A stretch of 64,000 nt of DNA from Pedinophyceae sp. YPF-701 (Eukaryota > Chlorophyta > Pedinophyceae): assembly GCA_916048055.1 (NCBI GenBank), contig CAJZHL010000012.1, positions 496,001 through 560,000 of the forward strand. Direction: 5' to 3'. The notes beneath the pieces were generated by a model, which was not told where the DNA came from, did no database searches, and saw only the letters and a list, made by a program, of their open reading frames with translations. Below, piece after piece: positions 44,837 through 56,607 of this stretch. Position numbers and translations under genes: made by a program. Numbering within the stretch: position 1 is the stretch's first letter; each line of letters begins with the position of its first letter.

Positions 44837-47800
44837 ATGGGCGTCCCAGAGGATTTCTGCGGCGCTACGTGCTGCGCGAAGGGCTGCTACAAGTGCGTCC
44901 CGGGGCTCTTCAATAAGACGATTCGCAAGGGGAAGAAGATCCCACATGCGTGGAGGGAGCACTTGGAGGCGGGGGGGAAAGACCCGAAGCTTGCAAGCTG
45001 GTGGCAGAAATGGCAGCGCGACCATCGAGGTATGTGCTCGCCCTACGGCCCGCTTCGCGCGATCCTGGCCGCGCCCGTACAGCACAACGGGCGCGGTCTG
45101 CTGAGTTCACCTAGACGGACGCAGCCGCCATTGGCTGGAACGGAGTCCGCCGGCGACGGAGCTGTCGCGGCCGGAACGGCCCGCAGGCGCACAACGGGCG
45201 CCATGGCGCGGCCCCGGCTCCTCCTCCCGGCGTATTCGGGCCGCGTCACGATGTCAACGACCGTGTTCCGTCCGCTGCACAGCTTCCGCGCGCTATGCGC
45301 CCCCCGCGAAGCAGCACAGCGCAGTTGCTTGCCTCATCGGGGCGTGGCAGCTCGCGCCTCCACCGGCGCCTCTCGCCCTCGTGCCCGCAAGCGCCGCAGC
45401 GTCGCCCACCTGCCTGCAGACGCCTTCGACGCACCAGAGGCGCGGGCAGCCTCCCTCGAGGATCTGAAAATGATTCAGGTCCTTGCAAGAGACCAAGGGG
45501 AGAACTGGGCGGAGGAGGTGCGTGTGCGGAGCAACGTCGCTGCCCGCGCTCTCATCGTACGCGCGGCTCGCCCCTGCCGGCGCCATGAGCCGTCGCTCGA
45601 CCGCCACTCCGCGCGTCCCTCGCTGCGCCCGCAGATTGGGAGCATCAAGTCGAAGTGGCACAAAAACGACGTGTTCAAGTTCGAGAACCTGTACGGAGAG
45701 CACGGCGCGAAGCCAGAGTTCCTTGACCTCGACCTCGGCGCCGTCGACCCCGCCGACCCGTTCGGAGTCAACGTCCGGCGCAAGTGAGCTCCTCACCCCC
45801 CCCCGGGACCGCGCACGCCGCCGCCCCCGTTGCCCCGCGCCACCGAACGTCCTCCGCGGCTCTCACGCTCGCAGGCGGCGCGCTCAAGACGACGCGAACG
45901 CCAGGCTGCTGGCGAATGTCATCGACCCGTACTTCCAAGCGAATGGCGCGCATTTCATAGTAGCGCGCCCGAGCGCGCAGCAGCAGCGTGGTGCGGCTGC
46001 CGCGTCCAGGCCGGCCCCGCGGCGGCCGCCCGGCGCCGCGCGGGGGGGAGTGAGGGCTGGCAGGGGTGGGGGGGTAAAACCCTCGGTGGGGGACTCGTCG
46101 GGGAGCGAGGATGGGTCCGGGGCGATCACGCTGCCCGATGAGGAGTCGGACGAGTCCGAGGGCCGCGCGATGCCGCCGCCGGCGCCTCGGACCGCGAACG
46201 GCGCAGCCCCCCGGGCGGTGTCTGACGAAGAGGCGTACTACGACGTGGTCATGGCGGCGTGGGAGCGGAGGAACGCCGAGGACGGGCACCTGCACAGCAC
46301 GAAGATGGAGGTGCGGGCGATGCGGTCGGCGCTGCGGCAGTACAGCCACAAGATGAACTTCGACAACGAATGCGGAGAGTGGGGCTGCAAGCTCGAGGGA
46401 CTGTCGCGGGCGGAGGCCAAGGCGCTGGCCAAGGGGCTGAGCAGGATGACGAAGGCGGACAGCGGCGCTGCGAAGCCCAGGTGAGGCGCCGCCCGTCGTT
46501 GCTGCGCACTCCATCTGCGCACTCTATCTGTGCCGTTGCACACAGAGCCCAGAGCACCGATTGTCGTCAATCCGGACCGCACGACTCCTTGCAGGCGCGC
46601 GCTCGAGGCGAAGCGGCCGGCACCTTCCCGGCCCTCGGCACGGCCCGCCCCGCCCGAGCCGGAGCCACTCCGGCAACATACCGGGAAGCTCCCGCAGTAC
46701 GCCGAGGGCTCGTACGGCGCGGTCGTCTGCGCGGCGCACGAGATCCTGAACGCCCCGGGCAGCGAGGACGCGCCGAAGAAGGCCCGGTGGGAAGTACGCG
46801 CGTTGCTGATGAAACACCCCCAGCACCAGCTGCGGTTCGAGGGGCAGTGGGGGGAGTTCGGCGACGCGAGCCACCTCGTGCCCGGCGGACTCGCGGGCAA
46901 GACGTGGCGCGAGGCGGTGTACTATTTGGAGGCCGCGGAGGCCGCGCCCTCGCACCGTGCTGCTCGCAGCGCCTCGCAGACCGGCGGGGGGTCGCAGGCG
47001 GCGCGGCGCGAGGCGGGCGCGGTCGCGGAGGTCACGAGCCCCGCGAAGAAGCAGCCGGTGAAGGGCGCCGCGTCGGCGGGGAAGGCGACAGCAACGGCGA
47101 AGGGACAAGCCGCGCGGGCCGCAAAGGGGCCGAAGGTCACGGTGGGCCTGGACGGGTTCGCGGCCAGCTCGCCGGGCAACGTGGTGATGCACATGTGGCA
47201 GTGGTTCCAGCACAACGACGATCCGTACGAGGCTTTGGCGGAGTTCCGGCGGCTTTGTGGGGAGTGCGGCGTACCCTCGGAACAGGTGCGGCGGGCCCTG
47301 GTCCACTGGCGGGCGCTTGGGTGCGTGTACGCGGTGCGCATGCGGCGACGCTGACGGGCGTTCTTTCTGCGTGCTTCGCGTTGCGTTGCAGAGACAGTTG
47401 CTTTTGGGTGTGTTCGGCAACTACATGGAGAATCTGGGGACGATCAGCAAGGAGAAGCTCCTTGCGGAGCTCGCGGACCTCGGGCAGGTGCCGGTCAAGG
47501 CGCAGGGCGAGGACACTCGCAGCATGCGCCAGACGACCATCGCAGACACCCGCGCCAGTGAGAGCCTGATGAAGGCAAGCCTGCCGGCGCCGGCGAAGGC
47601 GGCCCCGTCGCGCAAGCGCCAGGCGCAGGTCGAGGTCGAGGTCGAGCCGGAGGAGGAGGAGGACGAGGGGCCCGTGGAGCCGCCGCCGGAGAGGAAGATG
47701 GCGGCCAAGACGAAGCCGGCAATCAAGAAACCTCGAGTGCCGAAGGACGACGACGACGTGATCGCGGGCGGCGCGCAGGCCGCCACGCGGAGCGTGCCTG

Positions 47801-49225
47801 CGCCCGAGGAGATCCGCGCGCTGATGCGGGAGGCCCAGCTGGCGAAGCGCGGCCGCGAGGCGGGCTCCGAGGACGAGAGCGACGCCGACAGCAGCGCGTC
47901 GAGCGACAGCGACGGCGACCACGGCGTGCTGGAGGACATGGGGCGCTCCACGATGACCATGGCAGACCTCGGCATCCAGATTCCGAAGCCAGAAGACGTC
48001 AAAGAGCTGCTCGCGCGCGTGGATCTCCATCGCCAGGGCGCCCGCAAACAGGTGAGCTCGTGTCTCTTGGCGTTGCGCGGCTTCAGGCCGAGTTTCCCCC
48101 CTCCGCAAGCTCGAGGAATTCGTGGGGCGTGATGACCACTCGATGGGTGCGCCGGCTGGATGTTCGCAGAGGCAGGAGCTGCTGGAGAAGCACCGTGCGT
48201 CGTTCCCACGCCTCGCCGCCACCGCGAAGGCGGGCCGCTCGGTGTGCCTGTGGGGCCTGGGCTCGAAGCAGGCTTTGCTCTCCGAGTTCGCCGACGCGCT
48301 GTACTCGGACGGCCTCGCCGCGCCACGGGACGCCGTGTACGTCGCCAAGGGCCACGACCCCAACGCATCGGTCCGACACATCGCCGCCGACGCCGCGCAG
48401 GCACTGCTGCGCATCTCCAAGGCCGACGCCCTCGCGCGCGCGCAGGGGCACGTCCCCGCCGGCGACGACGCGGACGCGGCGGACGTGCACGCGGGCCGCA
48501 GCGGCGCTGCGCAGGCCATCGTCGACGAAATCCGCCGCCGCGCCGCCCCCGACGGCCCCGCGCTCTGGCTACTCGTGCACAACATCGACGGCAAGGCCCT
48601 CCGCGCGCCGCACGACCAGGCCGCCCTCGCGCAGCTCGCTGCGCTGCCGTGCGTGCATCTCGTCGCCACGGTCGACCACATCAACGCCCCGCTTCTGTGG
48701 ACGAAGAAGGCGGCGTTCGACTTCGCGTGGTGGTTCTACGAGGCCGCGACGCTCGAGCCGTACCAGGACGAGCTCCAGGAGCAGGTCGGATCTCTCGTGG
48801 GCGGCGCGGTGCAGACGAACCAGGACGCCGCGATCCAGGTGCTGCGCTCGCTGCCGCAGAACGCGCGGAAGGCGTTCCGCGTGCTCGCGGAGCAGCAGCT
48901 GGCAGTGGGCGGCCAGGGCGGGGAGCGGTCGGGCACGCGCGACGGCCGCCCGCTGCTGCGGCAGGACGACTTGCTGCGGGCGGCGAGGCGCGGGTTCGTC
49001 GCGACGTCGGTCACGAGCCTGGGCGCGATGTTGTCGGAGCTGATCGAGCACCGGATCGTCACGCGGAGCGAGCGGCAGGGCGCGGTTCACTTTGGAGCCA
49101 TGGTGGGTTCGAAGGACTCGGTGGTGCGGGGCGTGCTGGAGCAGCTGGCGGCGATGGAGGCGGACGACGCGGCGAACGCGCGGGGCGCGGCGGGGCGGGA
49201 GGAGGAGGCGCCGGAGGTGCGGTGA
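44837..49225 (+). CDS. ORC2: Origin recognition complex subunit 2 with long N-terminal extension
   Basis: ORC2 is a subunit of the complex that marks DNA replication origins. The core is clear in the last two exons (47392-48051, 48170-49225): a nuclear, acidic/basic linker (RKRQAQVEVEVEPEEEE), ADLGIQIPKPEDVKELLARV, then CLWGLGSKQALLSEFADAL, LWLLVHNIDGKALRAP, HLVATVDHINAPLLWTKKA and TLEPYQDELQEQVG. Five upstream exons (44837-45029, 45420-45517, 45635-45783, 45875-46480, 46595-47285) join to it with every phase matching, for a 1,150-residue product. This extension starts MGVPEDFCGATCCAKGCYKC and has weak repeats ending in GE-x-G. The 45420 acceptor is one of several possible. If the extension is a separate gene, ORC2 would start at the ATG at 47425 (MENLGTISKEKLLAELADLG). 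Core call firm; extension moderate. Confidence 0.78.
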
Positions 49226-49509
49226 AGAGGGGTGGGGTTCGAAGCTCACGAGGGGGTGTTCGACCGTGCGTGGTCGAAGCAGGGTAGGATGCCAGCGAGG
49301 CATTAGAGGCCGGGAGATCCTGGCGGGAGGCGCGAACGAAGCGTGAGGGAGCAGCAAGGGAGTCCGCGTACAGATCCGATGAGTGCGGAACGTCACGACG
49401 ACGCGAGGGGACGAGAGCGGGGCGCCTGTGAGCCGCAGCGGCGATGCGGTCTCGTCCATTCACAGCGGGGCTCCGGCCGCGGCTCCGGCGACCCCGGAGG
49501 CGCGTCGTG

Positions 49510-50719
49510 CTACGACGCAGGCACGACGGCGTTGTAGTGCTGTCCGAGGCCGAACGCGTGCTGCAGGTAGCACAGCAGCAGCGGGGGCTCCTCCGTGAAG
49601 TCCTCGCCGACGTGCACCTCCGGCGCCGACGCGCTGTGGACCACGATCTTGCGTTTCAGGCTGCATGACAGTGCCAGGAGCTCCAGGTGGCCTCCCCAGG
49701 CTGCAGTGCTCTCCAGCTCGTTGCAGTACGTCTCCAGGCGCTCCTCGGGCTCGCCCGCGGCGTCGTCCTCCGCGATGAACGGCAGGAAGTCGTCCGGGTG
49801 CTCGCGGATCCACGCTGCCGCCTGTTTGCGCAACACCCAGTGGTCGGGCTGTGTCGCGCTGTCGCCGAGCTGGCAGCCGATGGAGCGGTACAGACAGTGC
49901 CCGTCCGATGGGATGTCGTGGATCTTGAGCCCCTTGGGCTCCAGGGCGTCGCGGAGGGCGCGTCCCTCGGCCATGCGCTCCGTTTCACCCAGCGTGTCCA
50001 GTTCGTTGATGATGCGCTCGTCGCGGGCCTTCGCCTCCGCGTGCTGCTTCTCGCGCTTCTTCATCGCCTTGCTCTGCTTCTTCGGGCCGTCTGGACCCCC
50101 TCCGGCGCCGTATAGGGACGTCGAGGCAATCGCCTCGATTGCTTCAGCAACGCCGTCGTCCCCCCCCTCCATGCTCGCCAGCTCGCGCTCGTGGCGCTCC
50201 TGCATCTCCGCCTCCAGCTTCCTCACTTGATCCTTGCCCTGCGCCGCCACGTTTGCTACGCGGGTTCGTGACGTGGCCAACACGCGCAGCACGGTCGCGG
50301 CGCCGCACTGCGCCCGCGCGCCCTGCTCGCACCTTCTTCCCCATCTTCTTCGCCTGGTCCTTCAGCTGCTTGGCCTCCATCTTGTGCCGCTGCTTCATCT
50401 GTCCCAACGTCTCCTTCTTCGGAGCAGCGCTCGCCTCGCCCTCACTCTGTGCATCCACCTCCGCGCTTGGCTCCCTCTCCGCAGCCGCGCCGTCATCCTT
50501 TTCCTCTTCGACCCCCGCTTCATCCGGCTGAACAGACGCCTCCTGCAATGTCAAACAGCGATCCTACCGACTTTAGGGGCGCCAGCAATAGGACTTGAGG
50601 CTGGTGCAGCCGCGCAGAGCTCTCTCTCCGCTCCGAACCTGCGGCTCTGGCTCCGGATCACCACCGGGCGCCATCGCGGCCTTCATGAACCCTTTCCGCC
50701 CCCCGCCTTTCCTCCCCAT
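49510..50719 (-). CDS. OTUD6B: OTU-domain deubiquitinase, OTUD6B-like
   Basis: Cysteine protease that removes ubiquitin; OTUD6-type members have a coiled-coil N-terminus and a C-terminal OTU domain. Exon 1, from 50719, reads MGRKGGGRKGFMKAAMAPGG and splices in phase 0 to EASVQPDEAGVEEEKDDG. That exon continues KETLGQMKQRHKMEAKQLKD, the family's conserved helix. The next exon has GKDQVRKLEAEMQERHEREL and ERIINELDTLGETERMAEGR. The OTU domain follows: LKIHDIPSDGHCLYRSIGCQ (catalytic Asp and Cys), AAAWIREHPDDFLPFI, TAAWGGHLELLALSCSLKRK and FGLGQHYNAVVP (catalytic His). All catalytic residues are kept. The start was chosen because it lets the first short intron (about 100 bases) splice in phase. 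The stop lies 285 bases from the convergent ORC2 stop. Confidence 0.93.
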
Positions 50720-50967
50720 CTCGCCAACCTCCAGATCGAAGAATGAGAATGAACCTGCCACGCAACCTTTGGCAGCTCACTAGGACCGTCGATCACAATC
50801 GCAGCGCGTGCCTCCGCTCGCAAGGTCGCAGATCGTGGCGCCGCCAACCCGCTGCCAGGACCAACAAGGCCGCGACGGCCGTCGCCAGGCAGTCTGCGAC
50901 GCTGTCCGAGTCCCCCGGGGGAGTGCTGGCATACCCCCGCGGGCTTCATGCGGGTCGCCGGCGGACC

Positions 50968-53900
50968 TCAGGGCTTGCCGCCAGCTTCCGTGGGCACGCG
51001 CACGCCGTCCTGCCACGCCACCGGACCCCACCCGTGCACCTTGCCCCAGCGGTACATTTCCAGAAGGGTTTCCTCGAGTGTCCCCTCCGCGACCAACTCC
51101 TGCACTCACGACGACGGGCAAACCCGCGGCGTCGCGCTCCGGACGCCCCGCTGCTTCGGCGCCAGGCGACGGGCAGGGCTCCCAGGAACAGGCACGGCGC
51201 CAGACTCATTCTGCAGTCTGGTGCGTTATCGTTCCGAGGTTTCTGCGGGGCGTTGCGTTGCGGTCTGAGACGCACCTTGTACTTGTCGTAGAGCAGGAGC
51301 GCGGACCGCGCGTCCTCGATCGAGTCGTGCACCTCCCGCTGGATGTCCAGTCCGAGGAGGAACCCAGTCAGGAATCGGAGACTGAGTTTGCGCTGCCGCT
51401 TGAAGTGGAACAGGTCGACGGTGTCGATCACCTGGCTGGGCTTCACCACCAGGTTGAGCATGCGGAAGTCCTTGCGCAGCCCGTGCCCGATGAACACGCA
51501 CCCGGCGTCGACCAGGTACCGCAGCTTGACGTAGGCCTTGCGCAGGGTGGTCAGGTAGTGGGGGGAGGTCTCTGGGCTCAAGTCCCCCGGCTGGACGCCC
51601 GACCACCGCGTCAGGTGGTCCCACACGGGCTCCGGCGACCGCACGTGGTCGTCCTGGAACGCCTTGGCGCGCAGCGGGCCCGGTTCGCCGCGAATGACAG
51701 ACACACGCGCCAGGCCGAGGCGGGGCGGGCGCAGGACGACCTCCTGGCCGCCCTTGAACGTGCGCTCGGCGGGCGCAAACTCGACGAATTCCGCGTCGAC
51801 CGCGACGAGCATCCCCGGCCGCGGGGCCTCGGTGGACATGTCGAGCGGCTCGAACTTGTAGGGGAACAACTTGTCGCTGCCTGCGACGCGAGGAGGGCGC
51901 AAACAGAGGCAGGCGGTCGAAGGAGAAGAGAGTGAACGAGGGATGCGACGCATGGGCGCAGTCGGGACTGCGGGGGGGGGCTCACCGAGGTTGAGGGGGG
52001 GGTCTCTTGCGAGCTTGGCGTAGCCTTGCGGGGTCAGGACAGGGACCGGCTGGATGCTGTCCTTCGCGGCGACCACGGAGACCGGCGAAACGGGGTTGCC
52101 GGGCTGGCGCTCCACCTCGGGCTCCTCGACTCGCGAGTAGAACACCAGAGAGGGGGTCTTGACACCCCCCGGGATGAACGCGCGAGCCTCGGCCTCGTGC
52201 GAGGGGCACACCAGGAAGTCGTTCAGCAGCAGCCAGTCGCCCTCCCGCGGCGAGACCTCCTGCTCAGCCCCCTGCGCGGCCGCTGTCTGGCCAACAGCGG
52301 GGGAGTCCCCCACCTGCGTCGCCTTGGATCCTGCGGGCATGTCAACGGGCCGGGAAAGTGTCTCGGTCGCTGTTCTCGTCCGCGGCGGTTCGTTGTCGCC
52401 AGGGGCGCGAGGAACGCACCCGCTGCGCCAGGTGGGGGGGATGCTGCAGTTCCCGCCCCCCAGCTCGGCCGCCACCCGGTCGGCAGCGGCGACAGCCCCG
52501 GCGTCGGCGGGGCAGGGCTCGGCGGCGGGGCTCCTTCGGCGCCGTTCGCGCCCACGGCGTCCAGGTGCATCCGATGCAGGCGAACGTGCGACACGAGGTG
52601 CCCCCCCGCATCGTCGTTTCCGTCCACCACCGAAGATGCGCCCACGCGCGAGACGACCGCGGTGAGGATGTACGCGCGCGAACCGGGGGCGTCGCCCGTC
52701 GCCGCGGCTTTCGCGGCCTCCCGCGCCGCCAGCAGACCGTCCCATGTTTCCGCCTGCCGCACGGCGAGGGGCCTGCCGGGGGCCTCGAGGTCGATGTCGA
52801 TGATCGGCGGCAGCCAGGGCTTCTTCTCACCGTCGACGTCGTCGCCGTTCGTGACCACGTCCTCCCAGAAATGAAGGCACTTCTCCTGGTGCAAGGACGT
52901 CCCGATGACCAGCACCTCGGGGAGGCTGGTCGGCGTCCGCGTCTGCCTGACGGGCTGGTACTTCAGCTCGTCGTTGAACCAGGCGCGCATCGTCGCCTCG
53001 CGCATCAGCGAGTGCCGCAGCACGTCGCTGAATTGCGCCCGCGGTTTCGCGGCGGGACCCGGGCCGCCCTGGCCGCGCTCCTGCGGCGGGTATATCAGGT
53101 CGATCTGGAACGACACCGTGCGCTTGACGCGCTCCTGGGACTGGTCGCGCAGGCACTGCAGGCGCTCAACCCAGGGCACCCCAAACACCCGTTTCACTCC
53201 CCCGCCCGCGAGCGTGCCCTCGTTGTGGACCTGCTCCAGCACGAATCTGCGCACAAACCAAGCAGCCACAGCTCCGCTCACGCCGTCCCGTGCTCGCAGG
53301 AACGCGTACGTCAGGCAGGGATGTGCGTGCGGGGTGTGACATGCCTGCTGAGCGTTTGAGAGCGCCGCAGCAGGTTCTTGTCCTTGGACGCCTCCCGCTC
53401 GACGTTCGTTTTGTTCGCCGTCAGGTTCGTGACGCCGGCGTCCGCGGCCTCGAGCAGGCCGAGCCCGACGGCCTCCTTGCTCTGCCCGAGCGCACGCAAG
53501 AAGTTCGCGGCCTGGCACGGGGCGCCCGCGGTCGAGTCGCGGACCATGCGCACGAGCAGCGAGAGCTCGCACGTCAGCGAGAACTCGTTGTCCGGGTCCG
53601 GGGCGTGCCGAAGGAGCTGCGCGACGAACGCCGGCGTGTTGATCAGCGCTTGCAGCAGAGCGTTGCAGTACGTGTTGGGGGCGTCGTTCTCCAGCCCCGC
53701 GAACCGCGTCTTGTTGTACTGCGAGCAAGCGCACGACGGAGCAGAGTGAGCAGAGGAACACCTCAGTGGAGGTGCCTGAAGGACTCAGCTCGCGCAGGGG
53801 AGGCGGGAGGGGGGGGGTGTTACCTTGAGGAAGTCGAACTCGGCGAACGGAGCCGCGGAGGACGGCAGGCGCGCGAGGACGTGGCGGAAGTGCGGCGGGA

Positions 53901-56150
53901 TCCGCGCTGCGAGCTCCCCGGCTTCGGCGCCGCTGCGCCGCCGCTCACTGGCCGAGCTCCCTGACATCTGCAGAGGTCGCGCACCGGCGGGACACGGCGG
54001 TGATCGGCACGCTTTTGATGCTCGCAGGCAGGGGGGCGGGGCGCGGAAGCCGAAGTTTCGAGAAAAGTGTGAAAACAACCATGATGTTGTTGATGGAGTA
54101 TTTTACTGGTTGGGGTTGTGTTGACGCGTTTGATACGTTCGGGACGCACCCGGCCAGAGCGTCTCCGCGATGCGGCCGGGCTCTGCTCACTCGCCCCCGC
54201 GCGTGCGTTCAGCAGTGGGTGTGCGGCGCGCGCCGCCTCCCCCCGCGTCTGTCCGCGCACGTAGTGCGGGTTCGGGGCCGCTGAGACGCCTGTGCCGAGC
54301 GCGGGCGCAGGGCGCAGGCCCTGCGCGATGGCGGGCGGGACGACGCGCGGCGGCTTGCCGACGGACATCGTCAGGGTGGGGGGGAGGTCCGACAAATACA
54401 TCCCCTCTTCCTGACCCGTCGCTGACGTCATGCAGTAGTCCGTCGGGTCCACGTCGACGGGGTCGAGCAGCCGGATGGGCTCGCCGCGGCCGGGGACGAG
54501 CCGCGGTGCCGACGCGGGCTCCGGCATGACGGGGTGCACGTTCACGCGGGGGGTCTCCGAGGCTGACAGCAGCCGGACTCCCCCCACCGAGTCCCCGAAC
54601 GCGACCACGTCGCCTGCGGACCCGATCGCACCGCCTGCAGACACACACGTCAGCGCCTCCAACGATCGGCGACGCGGTTTCGGGGAGGGTGCATGCCGAC
54701 CAGCAAGCACACACACAGCATGGCGCGGGCGGTGGCGGACGCACATGTCAGTTCGCCGCCCGTGGTCGCGATGTTCACTTGGATTGGCGTCGACGCGTGG
54801 CCGTGTACGTCCAGGAGGAGCGCCAGTCCGACCGCGCTGGTCGCCAGCATCGTTGTTGAAAGAAGCGGGTGGGGCGCGATGTGCGCGACGCCCATCGGCA
54901 TCATCACGGGCGTCGACTCCGTCATCCCGGTCGCTCGCCGCACGTCGAAGACCTTGGCGTGGCGGTCCGCCCCGCGGCTGCGCCCGTCGTTGCCGACCAC
55001 GACGCCAGTGGTGGCCACCACGCCTCTGTGGACCGCCACGGACGTGACCGGGCCGCGGTGGGCCTGCGTGACGTGCACCGGAGCCATGCCGCGCCTCGGG
55101 TCGATCCACAGCACGTGGCCGGACTCCAGTCCGACGAAGAGCGCGTTCGAGGTGGGCGACGTCGCCATGCACGTCACGCCGCCGTACCCGGCCGCGGCGG
55201 TGATGTCGCCCGGCGGGACGGGGTCCGAGATGATGCCGGACGCGAGGTCCGCGCGCGTGAAGCCGGGGGAGCCCGACGCGTGCGTGTGCCCGATGTAAGC
55301 GGCAAGGGTGGTGTGGTCGATGGCGCACGCGGTCAGGTCCTCCTCGGACCTCCGGAACGACAGGCGAGCGACTCCGCCGATCGTGCTGAGGCGGAACATC
55401 TCCTGCGAGACGGACAGGCACTGCCCCGCGGCGGGGGCGATCGCCAGCACCGCGTTGCGGTGTGCCCGCCACCATGCGTACGGGGTGAGGCTCGGGCAGA
55501 CCAGAGAACAGATCGTTCCCGCGTCCAAACCCACCCAGAGCACCTGCATGGGCGCGGGGAGGATGTGTGGGGCGGTTTGACGCGCGGGCGAAGGCGTGGC
55601 GTGCGGGAGAGAGGCTGTGATCGAGGAAGGGTGAACTGCGCGCGACGTAGCACGTGACCTCGCGCCTTTGGGCGGGTGCGATCGCTTAGATTCACGGCAT
55701 GCGAGGGAAGCCGTTAAGAGACGCTGGCCGAAGCTGCAGAGGCCGTGGCGCGCAGGAGAGCAGGGCTAGAGGTCTCCGGTGTGCCACCGCGGCGCGATGG
55801 GCGCTCGCGGGCCCTTCGATGGGGAAGGGGGCACAGTGCTCACCTCCTGCGTGGCGTCGAAATCCAGGCAAACGACCCCCTCGCCGCCCAGGACGTGCTC
55901 GGAGAAGGTGCTGAGTGCGCCCGGCTGCCCAGCCTCGGAGCCCCACTCCTGGCCGTAGCCCTCTCCTTGGGCATCGTAATCCTCATAGTACTCCTCTCTG
56001 CATCTCGGCACGGGGAACGAGAGCCCGAGTATTGCTGAAATGAAGAGCAACGGCGATTGGTAGTTGTGGGACGGATCGAATCGCTTCGCTCTTCCGTCTC
56101 GAGCGGTCAGGGGCACCAGGCACCACCCACCCGTAGTCAGCTCCCCACAT
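50968..56150 (-). CDS. PAN2: PAN2, catalytic subunit of the PAN2-PAN3 poly(A) nuclease
   Basis: Cytoplasmic deadenylase subunit that trims mRNA poly(A) tails. Exon 1 (56131-56150) encodes MWGADYG and splices in phase to EEYYEDYDAQGEGYGQEWGS (from 55997), ending VVCLDFDATQE. The next exon continues VLWVGLDAGTICSLV. Domains in order: N-terminal WD40 propeller (APAAGQCLSVSQEMFRLST, TSPTSNALFVGLESGHVLWI, AHRGPVTSVAVHRGVVATT); linker with VDPTDYCMTSATGQEEGMY; UCH-like pseudoprotease (NTYCNALLQALINTPAF), catalytically inactive in the family; and a DEDD exonuclease starting GMLVAVDAEFVEFAPAERTF with GCVFIGHGLRKDFRMLNL, SQVIDTVDLFHFKRQRKLSL and REVHDSIEDARSALLLYDKY. The last exon (50968-51099) ends ETLLEMYRWGKVHGWGPVAW, matching the PAN2 C-terminus. 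Exonuclease Asp/Glu/His residues are intact. Exon boundaries in the UCH part are partly unresolved. Confidence 0.93.
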
Positions 56151-56200
56151 GCTTCCGCGACGGGCCCCGGCCCACGCCGGCGAGCCAGTCTCGGAGGCGG

Positions 56201-56244
56201 CGCCGCTCTCTCACGGGCAGGGCGGGCCACTCGTTCGCGCGCAC
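56201..56244 (-). repeat. Introner-like repeat, copy A (upstream of PAN2 ATG)
   Basis: A 44-bp sequence with 42 identities to 57707-57750. On the minus strand it begins GTGCGCGCGAACGAGTGG. It lies 51 bases upstream of the PAN2 start, so it could begin a 5' UTR intron. The other copy begins exactly at a splice donor. Confidence 0.7.
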
Positions 56245-56474
56245 GAGCTCTCCGGCTGGTCTAGAGCGACGTACAGCTGCCACGCGACATCACTGACATG
56301 CCAAGCGCACGTCACGCCGCAAGGCGTTCAAGCAACGATGACGGGGAATCACACCGTGTGACACGGAAGACCCCGGGGGGACAGGCTGCAAGGAACCCCC
56401 TTCTAAGCGACGCACCTCCCGAACCGTGGCTCTGCGTCAAGGACAGAGTGCGGCGCAGCACGCGATGCTCACCT

Positions 56475-56491
56475 CACGTCACGTCACGTCA
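56475..56491. promoter_or_regulatory. Triple CACGTCA array (bZIP-type sites)
   Basis: Three overlapping CACGTCA units. The reverse complement reads TGACGTG, an ACGT-core element bound by plant bZIP factors (established family knowledge). Position suits the PAN2 promoter, about 330 bases upstream of its start. Confidence 0.4.
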
Positions 56492-56607
56492 AACGATGGT
56501 GTGTTTATTTACACATTTCCGGGCCTGCTCTCGGGCCGCAGGTCGAGAGCCCAACCAGCCCCCACGCAATCCACCGCATCAAAGCACCCCCCTCCCCTCC
56601 ATCGCGA

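Larger units (their letters stand above)
56151..56607. promoter_or_regulatory. PAN2 upstream region / HAD-like 3' spacer
   Basis: The 457 bases between the PAN2 start and the stop of the next minus-strand gene contain repeat copy A (56201-56244) and a tandem CACGTCA array (56475-56491). No gene was seen. Confidence 0.5.

Noticed and set aside
45251-45787. Separate plastid protein starting MSTTVFRPLHSFRALCAPRE
   Set aside because: The transit-like stretch lies in what splices out as intron 1 of the ORC2 chain, and the stop after VRRK overlaps a good GTGAGC donor that joins in phase to the next exon. Kept only as an alternative.
47257-47391. ORC2 reading frame running upstream of its exon as an independent start
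   Set aside because: The upstream part has no ATG; the acceptor at 47389-47391 and the phase-matched donor at 47286 explain it better.
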